Source: Neodiprion pinetum
Taxonomy: Eukaryota > Arthropoda > Insecta > Hymenoptera > Diprionidae
Direction: 5' to 3'
DNA length: 64,000 nt
NCBI RefSeq assembly: GCF_021155775.2
Contig: NC_060236.1
Coordinates: 14,613,290 to 14,677,289 of the forward strand
This document shows positions 1 through 10,346 of the stretch, one piece after another. Within the stretch, counting starts at the first letter, position 1. Each line of letters begins with the position of its first letter. Made by a program: the position numbers and the translations under genes. The notes beneath the pieces are model-generated. The model saw only the letters and a program-made list of their open reading frames with translations, was not told where the DNA came from and made no database searches.

Positions 1-2404
1 AAGACTGTAGTGTGTAGATGTTATGTTTACCCTTCCAATCCTTTGCTTCCGATGAGAAGCCCGTGAAACGGCAATGCTGTCTGATACATGAGATGCGGGT
101 GTGCAAATCATCAATCTACGAGAGAATTTTCCTGAAAATATGTAAATTTGAACAATTGGTGAATTTGAAGAATTAACGACGGAGCCAAGAATCGAACCTA
201 ATATCTGGCGATGCTTTACCGGAGACTTACTCCACTAGACCACCTAGCCGTCCTGACTCTGTTGTCAATAATTTCTCTCATAACCAGTGAGTTCAAATTT
301 TTTCTCATGTGCCCGATTTGTATGGGTGAGAATTTCTTCTCTGCATGCACGATGTAAGGAGACTGTAGTGTGAAGATGTTTTGTTCACCCATTTAATCCT
401 TTGCTTCCGATGAGAAGCCCGTGGGACGGCAATACAGTCCAATAAATGAGATGCGGGTGTGCAAATCATTAATCTACGAGATAATTTTCTTGGAAATATG
501 ATAATATGAACAACTGGTAAATTTGAAAGATTAACGACGGAGCCAGAAATCGAACCTGGTATCTAGCGATGCTTTACCGGGGACTTACTCCGCTGGACCA
601 CCTAGCCGCCCTGACTCTGTTGTCAATAATGTCTCGCCCAACCAGTAAGTTCAAATTCGTTCTCATGTGCCCGATTTGTATCAGTGAGAATTTATTCTCC
701 GCATGCACGATGTGAGGAGACTGTAGTAAGTAGATGTTATGTTTACCCTTTCAATCCTTTGCTTCCGATGAGAAGCCCGTCAGAGGGCAATGCTGTTTAA
801 TAAATGAGATGCGGGTGTGCAAATCAATAATCTACCAGTGAATTTTGTTGAAAATGTGTTGATATAAACAACTCGCGAATTTGAAAAATTAACGACGGAG
901 CCAGAAATCGAACCTGGTATCTAGCGATGCTTTACCGGAGACCCACTCCACTAGACCACCTAGCCGCCCTGACTCTGTTGTCATTGATTTCTCTCATAAC
1001 CAGTGAGTTCAAATTTGTTTTCATGTGCCTGATTTGTATGAGTAAGAATACCTACTCTGCATAAACGATGTGAGGAGACTGTAGTGTGTAGATGTTATGT
1101 TTACCCTTCCAATCCTTTGCTTCCGATGAGAAGCCCGTGAAACGGCAATGCTGTCTAATACATGAGATGCGGGTGTGCAAATAATCAATCTACGAGAGAA
1201 TTTTTCTGAAAATATGTAAATTTGAACAACTAGTGAATTTGAAATATTACCGACGGAGCCAGGAATCGAACCTGATATCTATCAATGCTTGACCGGAGAC
1301 TCACTCCACCCGACCACCTAGCCGCCCTGACTCTGTTGTCATAAATTTCTCTCATAACCAGTGAGTTCAAATCAGTTTTTGAGTGCCTGATTTGTGTGAG
1401 TAAGGATTTCTCCTCTGCATGCACGATGTAAGGAGACTGGAGTGTGTAGATGTTATGTTTACCCTTTCAATCCTTTGCTTTCGATGAGAAGCCCGTAAGA
1501 CGGCAATGCCATCTAATAAATGAGATGCTGGTGTGCAAATCATAATTCTACAAGAGAATTTTGTTGAAAATATGTAAATCTGAACGACTGGTGAATCAAA
1601 AAAATTAACGACGGAGCCGGAAATCGAACTAGGTATCTAGCGATGCTTTACGGAGACTCACTCCACTAGACCACCTAGCCGCCCTGACTCTGTTGTCATT
1701 AATTTCTCTCATAACCAGTAAGTTCAAATTCGTTTTTGTGTGCCCGATTTGTATGGGTGAGAATTTCTGCTCTGCATGCACGATGTCAGAAGAGTGTGGT
1801 GTGGATTTTATGTTTACCCTTTCAATCCTTTGCTTCCGATGAGAAGCCCGTAAGATGGAAATGCCGTCTGATAAATGAGATGCAGGTGTGCAAATCATTA
1901 ATTTACAAGAGAATTCTGTCAAAAATATGTTATTATGAACAACTGGTAAATTTGAAAAATGAACGACGGTGCCGAAAATCGAACCCGGTATCTAGCGATG
2001 CTTTACCGGAGACTTACTCCGCTAGACCACCTAGCCGCCCTGACTCTGTTGTCATTGATGTCTTTCCTAAGCAGTGTGTTCAAATTGATTTCATGTGCCC
2101 GATTTGTATGAGTGAGAATTCCTTCTCTGCATTAATGATGTAAGGAGACTGTAGTGTGTAGATGTTAAGTTTACCCTTCCAATCCTTCGCTTCCGATGAG
2201 AAGCCCGTCAGACGGCAATGCCGTTTAATGAATGTGATGCGGTGTGCAAATCATTAATCTACCAGTGAATTTTGTTGAAAATGTGTTGATATAAACAACT
2301 CGTAGATTTTGAAAATTAACGACGGAGCTAGGAATCGAACCTGGTATCTAGCGATGCTCTACCGGAGACTCACTCCACTAGACCACCTAGCCGCCCTAAC
2401 TCTG

Positions 2405-2960
2405 TTGTCATTAACTTCTCTTATAACCAGTGAGTTCAAATTTGTTTTTATGTGCCTGATTTGTATAAGTAAGAATTCCTTCTCTGCATAAACGATGTGA
2501 GGAGACTGTAGTGTGTAGATGTTATGTCTACCCTTCCAATCCTTTGCTTTCGATGAGAAGCCCGTAAAACGGCAATGCTGTCTAATACATGAGATGCGGG
2601 TGTGCAAATCATCAATCTACGAGAGAATTTTCCTGAAAATATGTGAATTTGATCAACTGGTGAATTTGAAAAATTAACGACGGAGCCAGAAATCGAACCT
2701 GATATCCAGCGATGCTTCATTGGAGACCTACTCCACTAGGCCACCTAGCCGCCCTGACTCTGTTGTCATTAATTTCTCTTATAACCAGTGAGTTCAAATT
2801 TGTTTTCGTGTGCCCGATTCGTATGGTGAGAATTTCTGCTCTGCATGCACGATGTAAGGAGACTGTAGTGTGTAGATGTTATGTTTACCCTTTCAATCCT
2901 TTGCTTTCGATGAGAAGCCCGTTAGACGGCAATGCCGTCTAATGAATGAGATGCGGGTGT
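2405..2960. repeat. Block duplicate of 16464-17019
   Basis: Near-identical unit variants at an offset of 14,059 bp, on opposite sides of Gypsy-1. The next matching stretch, 4030-4540, pairs with 17015-17525 at offset 12,985; the 1,074-bp difference equals three units lost or gained. Confidence 0.75.
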
Positions 2961-4466
2961 GAAAAACATTAATCTACAAGAGTATTTTGTTGAAAATATG
3001 TGAATTTGAACAACTGGTGAATTTCAAGAATTAACGACGGAGCCAAGAATCGAACCTGATATCTGGCGATGCTTTACCGGAGACTTACTCCACCCGACCA
3101 CCTTGCCGCCCTGACTCTGTTGTCATTAATTTCTCTCATAACCAGTGAGTTCAAATCTGTTTTCATGTGCCCGATTTGTATGAGTAGGAATTCCTTCTCT
3201 GCATGCACGATGTAAGAAGACTGTAGCGTGTCGATGTTGTGTTTACCCTTTCAATCCGTTGCTTCCGATGAAAAGCCCGTCAGACAGCAATGCCGTCGAA
3301 TAAATAAGATGCGGGTGTGCAAATCATTAATCTACGAGAGAATTACGTTGAAAATATGTGAATTTGAACGACTGGCAAATTTGAAAAATTAACGACGGAG
3401 CCAGGAATCGAACCTGGTATCTAGCGATTCTTTAACGGAGACTTACTCCACTAGACCACCTTGCCGCCCTCACTCTGTTGTCATTAATTTCTCTTACAAC
3501 AAGCGAGTTTAAATTTGTTTTCATGCGCTCGATTTGTATGAGTGAGAATTTCTTCTCCGCATGCACGATGTAAAGAGACCGTAGTGTGTAGATGTCATGT
3601 TCACCCTTCCAATCCTTTGCTTTCGATGAGAAGTCCGTAAGACGGCAATGCCGTCTGATAAATGAGATGCGGGTGTGCGAATCATTACCCCACAAGAGAA
3701 ATTTGTTGAAAATATGTGAATTTAAACAACTGGTGAATTTGAAAACTTAACGACGGAGCCAGGAATCAAACCTGGTAACTAGCGTTGCTTTACCGGAGAC
3801 TTACTTCAGTAGACCAACTAGCCGCCCTGACTTTGTTGTCATTAATTTCTCTCATAACCAGTGAGTTTAAATTTGTTTTCATGTGCCCGATTCGTATAAT
3901 TGAGAATTTCTTTTCCGCATGCACGATGTAAGGAGACTGTAGTGTGTAGATGTTATGTTTACCCTTTCAATCGTTTGCTCCCGATGAAACGCCCGTCAGA
4001 CAGCAATGCCGTCGAATAAATGAGATGCGGGTGTGCAAATCATTAATCTACTAGAGAATTTTGTTGAAAATATGTATATTTGAACAACTATTGAATTTCG
4101 AAAATGAACGACGTAGCCAGGAATCGAACTTGGTATCTAGCGATGCTTTACCGGAGGCTTACTTCACTAGACCAACTAGTCGCCCTGACTCTCTTGTCAT
4201 TCATTTCTCTCATAACCAGTGAGTTCAAATTTGTTTTCATGTGCTCGATGTGTATGAGTGAGAATTTCTTCTCTGCATGCACGATGTATGGAGACTGTAG
4301 TGTGTAGATGTTATGTTTACCCTTTTGATCCTTTGCTTTTGATGAGAAGCCCGTGATACGGCAATGCCGGCCAATAAATGAGATGCTGGTGTGCAAATCA
4401 TCAATCTACGAGAGAATTTTGTTGAAAATATGTGAATTTGAACGACTGGCGAATTTGAAAAATTAA

Positions 4467-4543
4467 CGACGGAGCCAGGAATCGAACCTGGTATCTAGCG
4501 ATGCTTTAACGGAGACTTACTCCACTAGACCACCTAGCCGCCC
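4467..4543 (-). other. Exemplar tRNA-like module of the satellite (A box, B box, intact T-arm)
   Basis: Read on the minus strand. The A box TGGTCTAGTGG fits the TRGYNNARYGG consensus, and its sequence is closest to arthropod tRNA-Glu types. The B box GGTTCGATTCC is a full match. The T-arm is perfect: CCAGG, 7-nt loop TTCGATT, CCTGG (plus-strand 4475-4491). A box to B box spacing is like a real tRNA. The acceptor GGCTAGG against CTCCGTC gives 5 of 7 pairs including two G-U. The anticodon arm is poor (about 3 of 5 pairs and no U33), and there is no CCA. So this is a tRNA relic with an internal Pol III promoter, not a working tRNA. The same module recurs once per unit through all blocks. Confidence 0.8.
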
Positions 4544-4676
4544 TGACTCTGTTGTCAATAATTTCTCTTATAACCAGCGAGTTCAAATTTGTTTTCATGT
4601 GCCTGATTTGTATGATTAAGAATTTCTTCTCTGCATGCACGATGTAAGGAGACTGTAGTGCGTAGATGTTATGTTT

Positions 4677-4680
4677 ACCC
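4677..4680. repeat. Target site duplication ACCC, left of Gypsy-1
   Basis: ACCC directly precedes the left LTR and recurs at 13009-13012 directly after the right LTR. Joining the flanks restores the normal satellite context GTTTACCCTTTCAAT, which confirms the element boundaries. Confidence 0.9.
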
Positions 4681-5153
4681 TGTGATGGGTGTTGAGTCCG
4701 CACTAATAATTTGGGGGGGGGGGGGGGGGGGGGTCGGAGACAATTAGAGACGGGGCGGATGTCATAGGTAAAACTTGGTGTGTGTACTTGTGAAGAAGGG
4801 GTCGACTTGAACTAAGAAAGATACAAAAGGGTTGTAGACTTGAGCGGGGGCTGATCACGCCTCAGCCCTTAGCGTTACTCAATACTAACTTACTGGTACG
4901 CGCGCGGGGGGCGGGGGGGGGGGGGGGGGGGCGGGGGGGGGGGGGGGGGGAAGGAGTTGGGAGGTGACGGGGAATGTGAGGTCGGAAGGGTTGGTATTGC
5001 GAGGGGAGGGTGGTGTAGGGTGACGGGTAGTGTGAGGTAGAAAGGGTTGGTATTGCGAGGGGAGGAGCAGATCGGCTGTAGAATGCAGGCTAACCTGGCG
5101 TCGTCGGCGTGTGTGTAGAATGGTGTGCGTGTGACGGTGTGTGTGTGTCGGGG

Positions 5154-5189
<36 letters not shown>

Positions 5190-5395
5190 CCTCTTCGTTT
5201 CTCGTGGACTTTTCTTCGGCGACGTGGTACTGCCTCGCAGGTCGTGTTCGAAATGCTGCTGGCGCTCGGCTCTGCCGAGCGTCGGTGGGCTTCGGTTACG
5301 TTTGGGTCTTTCCCGACGGGACGGGACTCACCCGTTCGGCTCTTCCCCGCGGGTTTGGGGTTTGTTATGACTTGCACTCTAGGTGCAACGTCACA
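4681..5395 (-). repeat. Gypsy-1 3' LTR (left)
   Basis: 715 bp starting TGTGATGGGTG and ending GCAACGTCACA on the plus strand, matching 12325-13008. It carries a 21-G run (4713-4733), a G-rich stretch (4906-4950) and a CT microsatellite (about 5154-5190). The 31-bp length difference from the other LTR comes mostly from the G tracts. ORFs crossing it are not credible genes. Confidence 0.93.
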
Positions 5396-5410
5396 TCTCC
5401 CCCCTTCCCA
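5396..5410 (-). other. Gypsy-1 polypurine tract
   Basis: On the minus strand TGGGAAGGGGGGAGA directly abuts the 3' LTR. A purine run at this spot is the expected plus-strand DNA primer of an LTR retroelement. Confidence 0.8.
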
Positions 5411-5988
5411 CGCGGGGCGAGGCCTATAGGGTGAGCCGGTTTCGGTGACGGATTTTGTGGTCGTTTCGTCTGTGTATTCCCCTTTTGGTGTTTTCTGTTG
5501 TTTTTGCGTTGTCTGCTCCGATCTGTCGGGGTTAAGGGATGTAGGTTGGGTTATATTTGCGGGGTGTGTGTTTGGTGTGGGTTGTGGGTTGTTTTATATC
5601 TACTTATTCTACTTGGTCTCTTGTGTCTTAATCAAAATCATGTTTCTTTTTCTCTTATACAAACTTATTCTATTCTTATATTATTTTGTACTTAAGTTTT
5701 TGGTTTTGTTTCGGTGGTTCTCGTCGGTGTGGGTCTTGGTGAGTTCTTGCGTTGTTCTTTGGTCCTCGTGGCTCGTGGTTGTTTCTCCCTTCTCCTCTCT
5801 CTTTTTGGGTTGTGTTCTGTTTCTTTGGCCTCCGTCTGTCGTTGTTCGTCCGTCGGTTTGGTGTTGTTAGTGTATTTAGTGATTCCTGTTTTGTCCCCTT
5901 TTTTTTTTTTTTGTATCGTATTGCGTCCCGTGTTGTGTGTGCGTCGTTGTTGCGTTGTTCGTCCGTCCGTTTGGTGTTGTCAGTTTGT
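5411..5988 (-). other. Gypsy-1 3' non-coding region
   Basis: Very T/G-rich on the plus strand (A/C-rich in element orientation), between ORF3 and the polypurine tract. I recognise no domain or conserved frame. The plus-strand ORFs here are V/L/C/F-rich products of base composition. Confidence 0.6.
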
Positions 5989-6510
5989 CTAGTGTTTTCT
6001 GTTTTGTTCTTTTCTCTGTTTTCGTATGGTTTTCCGTTTTTTGTATCGTCTTGAGTCCCGTGTGGTGTGTGTGGTTGGTTGGGGTGTTTGTGTATGTTCG
6101 ACTGTGTCCGTGAGTGAGGTGGTGTCGGTGTTACTGTCTGCGTCGTTGTCCGTCGTTTGCGTCTGTAGCGTGCTTGTGTGTGTGGTTTCTATGTGTATAA
6201 CCGTCTCTGCGGTGGAGGTGGTGGAATCTGTGTCGCTGTCAGTGTCTGGTGTGTTTGGGGGTTGTGTTTTGTGTGGTGCTGTTTGATGTGTGGTGTGTGG
6301 TTGGCGTGTTGAGGTGCTGGCTTCTGTTTCGTCAGTGTTTGTGCGTTGGAGTGCCCGTCTGGTCATGTATCTGTCTCGTTCGGCTCGTAGTTCGTCGTCC
6401 AGGGTGCTTGTTGATTGTAGGTTGGCAATTATGGCTATTATTTCGGGGGGTGGTCCTGTGCGTTTTTTGTATGTTTGTTTTGTCTGCGTCGGTTGTGTGT
6501 GTGTGTCCAT
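5989..6510 (-). CDS. Gypsy-1 ORF3, C-terminal part (unknown function)
   Basis: A 173-codon open frame in element orientation. Its first third contains a proline-led hydrophobic stretch (PPPEIIAIIANLQ) followed by a charged helix-like segment (LDDELRAERDRYMTRR). The middle is T/D/H-rich low complexity. The C-terminus is strongly basic (RRYKKRK, RKQRKEQNRKH), which could bind nucleic acid or act as a nuclear signal. It overlaps the 6438-7166 frame out of register. Reading this frame further upstream gives protein-like sequence to about 6600, so the two are probably one ORF broken by a frameshift near there. I do not recognise the family. An envelope role is unlikely, as I see no signal peptide or membrane segment. 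Confidence 0.45.
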   Translation of the reverse strand: MDTHTQPTQTKQTYKKRTGPPPEIIAIIANLQSTSTLDDELRAERDRYMTRRALQRTNTDETEASTSTRQPHTTHQTAPHKTQPPNTPDTDSDTDSTTSTAETVIHIETTHTSTLQTQTTDNDADSNTDTTSLTDTVEHTQTPQPTTHTTRDSRRYKKRKTIRKQRKEQNRKH

Positions 6511-7166
6511 GTTGGCGAATGTCTGTAAGATCCTGTCTTCTGTTGTCTGTGGTCTCGTGAGTCTGGTGCCTGTCCATAGAGGGGAGATGCGGGGGGTAGT
6601 GTGTGTCGTGATGTTGGTGTGGATGTGGGGCGTGTGGTTGTGTGGGGCGTTTGTTTCTTGGTGGGTGGGTGTGTAGTCGTGTGTGTGGCTGTGGTTCGTG
6701 TGGTTTGGGTAACTGTTGGTGGGTGTGTGACAATTTGTGGTGGGTGTGGTGTGTCTGTGTTAGCTTGTGTACAGGTTTGTATGTGTTCTGTGTATTTTGT
6801 GCCCCGGACCAGCCCGTTGCATGTTGGGCATTGCCTTGGTCCGGAGAGTGTACTTGTGTGTGTGGTCCTCGGTGTGTTTGTTTGTGAGTGTCTCTGTGTG
6901 GCTGTGGGTGCAATCGTTGTAATGTGTGTTGTTGTCGTGGCGGCCTGTGTTACCTGTATGTATGTAGTGGGTGTCGGTAGTAGGGTTCGTCGGGTCTCTG
7001 TTTGGTGTGTGCCGTCGCGTCCGTATCTGTGTGGGTGTGGGGCCTGTCCTGGTGTTTGTAGTAGTGGTGTTCTTTCTCTGTTTGTCTGTGTGTCCGTTGT
7101 TGTTGTCGTCGGTCTCGTCAGTCGCAGTGTCATTAGGGCCGGTATTTTTGGTTGCTCGTTTTCCAT
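6438..7166 (-). CDS. Gypsy-1 ORF3, N-terminal part with C2HC zinc finger
   Basis: A 242-codon frame starting just after the integrase ORF ends, where env or accessory ORFs sit in some Gypsy elements. The protein is T/H/P/Q-rich because of the A/C-biased strand. It has one clear motif near the middle, CPTC-x11-H-x3-C, a C2HC-type zinc finger distinct from the CX2CX4HX4C Gag knuckle. There is no signal peptide or membrane helix. Function is unknown; nucleic-acid binding is an inference from the finger. The last 25 codons are probably out of frame because the coherent reading moves into the 5989-6510 frame. Confidence 0.5.
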   Translation of the reverse strand: MENEQPKIPALMTLRLTRPTTTTTDTQTNRERTPLLQTPGQAPHPHRYGRDGTHQTETRRTLLPTPTTYIQVTQAATTTTHITTIAPTATQRHSQTNTPRTTHTSTLSGPRQCPTCNGLVRGTKYTEHIQTCTQANTDTPHPPQIVTHPPTVTQTTRTTATHTTTHPPTKKQTPHTTTRPTSTPTSRHTLPPASPLYGQAPDSRDHRQQKTGSYRHSPTWTHTHNRRRQNKHTKNAQDHPPK

Positions 7167-7249
7167 GTTGTCTTTCTGTGGGGTGAATACACATGTTAGT
7201 TCATTTTCGAGGTGTGTTATTGGGCGTAGTTCTTTTATTGCTTATTTGA

Positions 7250-8125
7250 TTATGTATATAATTTTAGGTCTTCTATGTGACATTTTCCTATATTTTTACC
7301 GCTTTCTGTTGTTAATTCGTATATTGTGGGTGAGACTTTCTTAGTGATTGTGTATGGGCCTATGAATTTTTTACTTAGCTTTGCTGTCGTTCTTTCTGGT
7401 CCGGATGAGAGTGTATGGTTCTTTTTCAGCACTCTGTCTCCTTCCTTGAATTTAATGTCTCGTCTTCGTAGGTTGTAGTAGTGTGCTTGTTTTTCGTTTG
7501 CTTCTATTAAGTGCCTCTGTACTTCGTCTCTAAGTATTTGTAGTCGTCTCAAGTGGTCTGTCCATCTGTCTGTGTCTTGTAATTCTATTTCGTCGTCGTT
7601 CTCTAATTGATTTCTTAGACATTGTGTGGGGTTTAATTTCCTTCCTAGATTCAAAAAGGCTGGTGTGTGTTTAGTTGATGTGTGTGTACATGTATTGATT
7701 GCGAATTGTAAGTCTTGTAAGTGTATGTCCCATTCTGTGTGGTCGTTGTTATCGTAGGCTTGGATCATTGTTTTAGCGGTTCTATTGACTCGTTCTACGG
7801 GGTTGGCTTGTGCGTGGTATGGGGGGATTGTTGCGTGTCTTATATTGAATTTTTGTGTCAGTTCGCGTATGAGTTTGTTTATGTATGGTGTGCCGTTATC
7901 TGTTAGTAGTATGCGTGGTGTACCCCATCGTGATATTACGTGTGAGTGGAATGTCTGTTCTACTGTTTTTGCGTTTGCTTTGCGTATCGGTATAATTTCC
8001 ACCCATTTGGTGCATAGGTCTTCAAAAACTATGATGTATTGGTTTTTTTGCTTTGATAGTGGGAGTGGGCCCATGATGTCTGAGGCTACTACTGTCCACG
8101 GTTCTTCAATTATTCCAGTACCCAT
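7250..8125 (-). CDS. Gypsy-1 integrase core and C-terminal domain
   Basis: A 291-codon open frame that is the 3' part of pol. The retroviral-type integrase catalytic triad is visible: D16 (in SDIMGPL), D76 (in TDNGTPY) and E111 (in NPVERVNR), spaced as in Ty3/Gypsy integrases. The C-terminal region has the usual GDRVL and FIGPYTITKK-type segment of the chromodomain-proximal (GPY/F) module. The protein would insert element cDNA into the host genome in the nucleus. The ATG is internal to pol and not a real start: the frame should continue from the RT ORF, but a one-base change in a run of seven As around 8180 disconnects it and splits the HHCC zinc domain. Confidence 0.9.
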   Translation of the reverse strand: MGTGIIEEPWTVVASDIMGPLPLSKQKNQYIIVFEDLCTKWVEIIPIRKANAKTVEQTFHSHVISRWGTPRILLTDNGTPYINKLIRELTQKFNIRHATIPPYHAQANPVERVNRTAKTMIQAYDNNDHTEWDIHLQDLQFAINTCTHTSTKHTPAFLNLGRKLNPTQCLRNQLENDDEIELQDTDRWTDHLRRLQILRDEVQRHLIEANEKQAHYYNLRRRDIKFKEGDRVLKKNHTLSSGPERTTAKLSKKFIGPYTITKKVSPTIYELTTESGKNIGKCHIEDLKLYT

Positions 8126-8171
8126 TAGCCCTGCCGGTCGCGCTTGTATTGTTTTAATTCTTTGGCATGTG

Positions 8172-10346
8172 TCACATTTTTTTCATGTAGTTTACTGTGT
8201 CTCTGTACATCCCTGGCCAATAATATTCTTTGGCTATTCTTTGGTATGTCTTTTCGATCCCTAAGTGGCCTGCTTGTGTTACGTCGTGATTTTCGTGTAG
8301 TATGTGTGTTATTTTGTCTTTGGGTATCACTAGTTTCCATGGGTTTGTGTCTGGTAGGAGGTTTGAGTGTAGGGGGTTAGGGCGGTGGAAGTATAGTTGA
8401 TTGTTTCTGATTCGCCATGATTCGTTTTTGTCTGGGCGTGTTTGTACTTGTGTTTTCTTGTATGTGTACCATTTGTCTGTCGTGTCTTCTATTGTCTCTA
8501 TGTGTTCTTCGTCTTCGTGTCGTCTTGAAAGTGCGTCTGGTACGTCGTGCATTGTACCTTTTCGGTGTGTAATGTCAAAGTCGTATTCTAATAATTCTAG
8601 TGCCCATCGTGCAAGTCGGCCTGTGGGGTTTTTTAATTCTCTAAGCCACTTCAGTGCGTGGTGATCTGTAATAACTTTGAAGTGGTATCCTTCCACGTAG
8701 GGTCTGAATTTTTTAATGGACCAGAGTACCGCCAAACATTCTCTCTCAGTTGTCGAGTATTTACGTTCTGCCTCGCTCAGCGCACGGCTAGCGTAGGCTA
8801 TGACATGCTCTTCGTCATCGAGAGATTGTGTTAGTACGGCACCTATCCCTGTTCCGCTAGCGTCTGTTTGTAGTGTGAATGTTTGTGTGTAGTCTGGGCA
8901 TGCGAGTGTGGGTGGTGATGTAAGTGCGTGTTTGATTATGTTCATTGCGTTTTCTTGTTCTTTTCCCCAGTGCCACTTCTGGTCTTTTTTCAGTAGTCGT
9001 GTTAGTGGTTCTGTAATGTGTGCGGAGTAAGGTATGAAGCGTCTGTACCAAGATGCCATGCCAATTAGTCTCCGTAATTGTTTTATTGTTTTTGGGCATG
9101 GGTAGTTTTCTATGGGTTGTGTTTTGTCGGGGTCTATGTGTAGTCCGTGTCTGTCTACTATGTATCCGAGATATTTTACTTGTGCGCATCCGAATTCGCA
9201 CTTCTCTGGGTTTATTGTTAGTCCCGCGTCTGTAATTCTTTTGAGTATTTGTTCTAGTCTTTGTAAGTGTTCGTCGAATGTTTGTGTTACTATTATTATG
9301 TCGTCTAAGTATGCGAATGCATATGGTTCGCATTCTGGGCCTATGAGTCTGTCTAGTAGTCTTTGGAATGTCGCCGGTGCGCCTGTCAGTCCGTATGGCA
9401 TTCTTTTGAATTGAAATAAGCCCATTCCCGGGACTGTAAAGGCTGTTATGTGTTTGCTGTCTTCGTCGAGTGGTATTTGGAAGTATGCTTGGCTTAAGTC
9501 AATTTTTGATATGTACTGTGCTGTCCGTAGTTTGTCTAATATTGCTGTCATGTATGGTAGTGGGTATGCGTCTTTTTTTGATACTGAGTTTACTTTTCTG
9601 AAGTCTAAACAGAAGCGATATGTGTTATTTGGCTTTTTTATCATGACAATTGGGCTCGACCATTCACTTTCTGATAGTTCTATCACGTCTTCTCTCAGCA
9701 TTTTGTGTATTTCTGTGTGGATGGCTTCTCTAATTTTTGGTGATGCCATATAATATCTTTGTTTTATGGGTGCGTGTCCTTGTGTGTCTATTTTGTGTTT
9801 GATGAGGTGTGTTAGGCCGAGTTGGCCTGGTAGTGTTGAGATTTTCTGTTGTATTGTCGTCTGTAGTTGTGTGTGTTGTGATTGTGTGAGTTCTTGTATT
9901 CCTGCGCATATCTGTGGTTCGGTTTCTTTGTCGGTTTGTGTGTCGTCTGTTGTTTGTGCGTTTGCGGGTATGATTTTTTGATTAGTGATTTGTGTGATCC
10001 GTGGGTTGTCTTTTGGGGGGGTGTTTTCCGGTGGTGTCTTTGTGCTGGGTAGTGTTGGTGTTGGTGGCTTTTGTTTTATGGTTGTTTGTTGTGTGTTTTC
10101 GTGTCTTTCTGTTGTTTTCGGGTTCGTTTGTTGTTTCGTCGCTTCTAATTTTTCTGCTGCTTTTGCTTGTTTTGTGTGTGTTTGTGTTGATTGGTGTCGT
10201 ATTTTTCGTGTTTGATGTATTTGTATGTATTCTTTGAGTGGTGTTGGTAGTTCTTGTGGTCTGGCTTGCATGTGGTAGTGTGTCTGTGGGTCGTCTATAA
10301 GTGACCATGTGTTTTTTCCATAATTTATTTGTATTCCAAATCTCAT
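8172..10346 (-). CDS. Gypsy-1 pol: reverse transcriptase, RNase H, start of integrase
   Basis: A 724-codon open frame. After a low-complexity linker it contains the Ty3/Gypsy RT domain with the polymerase motif YLDD near residue 346 and upstream motifs such as KIDLSQAYFQI and FKRMPYGLTGAPATFQ. It is followed by RNase H (TDASGTGIGAVL, TDHHALKWL, DALSRR). The HxxxH half of the integrase HHCC zinc finger follows (HENH, then GHLGIEKT), and the frame stops before the CxxC half because of a frameshift in an A run. The protein would copy element RNA into DNA in the cytoplasmic particle. It is in the same frame as the protease ORF upstream, separated only by a TGA at 10347-10349, so both were one polyprotein. 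Confidence 0.93.
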   Translation of the reverse strand: MRFGIQINYGKNTWSLIDDPQTHYHMQARPQELPTPLKEYIQIHQTRKIRHQSTQTHTKQAKAAEKLEATKQQTNPKTTERHENTQQTTIKQKPPTPTLPSTKTPPENTPPKDNPRITQITNQKIIPANAQTTDDTQTDKETEPQICAGIQELTQSQHTQLQTTIQQKISTLPGQLGLTHLIKHKIDTQGHAPIKQRYYMASPKIREAIHTEIHKMLREDVIELSESEWSSPIVMIKKPNNTYRFCLDFRKVNSVSKKDAYPLPYMTAILDKLRTAQYISKIDLSQAYFQIPLDEDSKHITAFTVPGMGLFQFKRMPYGLTGAPATFQRLLDRLIGPECEPYAFAYLDDIIIVTQTFDEHLQRLEQILKRITDAGLTINPEKCEFGCAQVKYLGYIVDRHGLHIDPDKTQPIENYPCPKTIKQLRRLIGMASWYRRFIPYSAHITEPLTRLLKKDQKWHWGKEQENAMNIIKHALTSPPTLACPDYTQTFTLQTDASGTGIGAVLTQSLDDEEHVIAYASRALSEAERKYSTTERECLAVLWSIKKFRPYVEGYHFKVITDHHALKWLRELKNPTGRLARWALELLEYDFDITHRKGTMHDVPDALSRRHEDEEHIETIEDTTDKWYTYKKTQVQTRPDKNESWRIRNNQLYFHRPNPLHSNLLPDTNPWKLVIPKDKITHILHENHDVTQAGHLGIEKTYQRIAKEYYWPGMYRDTVNYMKKM

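Larger units (their letters stand above)
1..4680 (-). repeat. Tandem satellite block 1, about 358-bp units with tRNA-like module
   Basis: Thirteen consecutive units. The T-loop of the tRNA-like part (AATCGAA on the plus strand) starts at 190, 548, 906, 1264, 1622, 1977, 2333, 2691, 3048, 3406, 3764, 4122 and 4480, so the spacing is 355-358 bp. Each unit also has a palindromic core (GACGGCAATGCCGTC or variants), a GCATGCACGATGTAAGGAG segment and a GTAGATGTTATGTTTACCC segment. The module reads as tRNA on the minus strand. The block is cut by the window start and, at 4680, by insertion of Gypsy-1. Open frames of 60-135 codons inside it shift from unit to unit because 358 is not a multiple of 3, so I see no protein gene here. 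Confidence 0.95.

Noticed and set aside
1736..2143. Long-looking ORFs (60-135 codons) throughout the satellite on both strands
   Set aside because: They recur in every unit, change frame because the unit is not a multiple of 3, overlap on both strands and match no domain. They are by-products of the repeat.
5109..7344. Plus-strand ORFs of 80-247 codons rich in V, C, L and F
   Set aside because: They lie antisense to Gypsy-1 in T/G-rich sequence and show no domain; the open frames follow from few stop codons in that composition.
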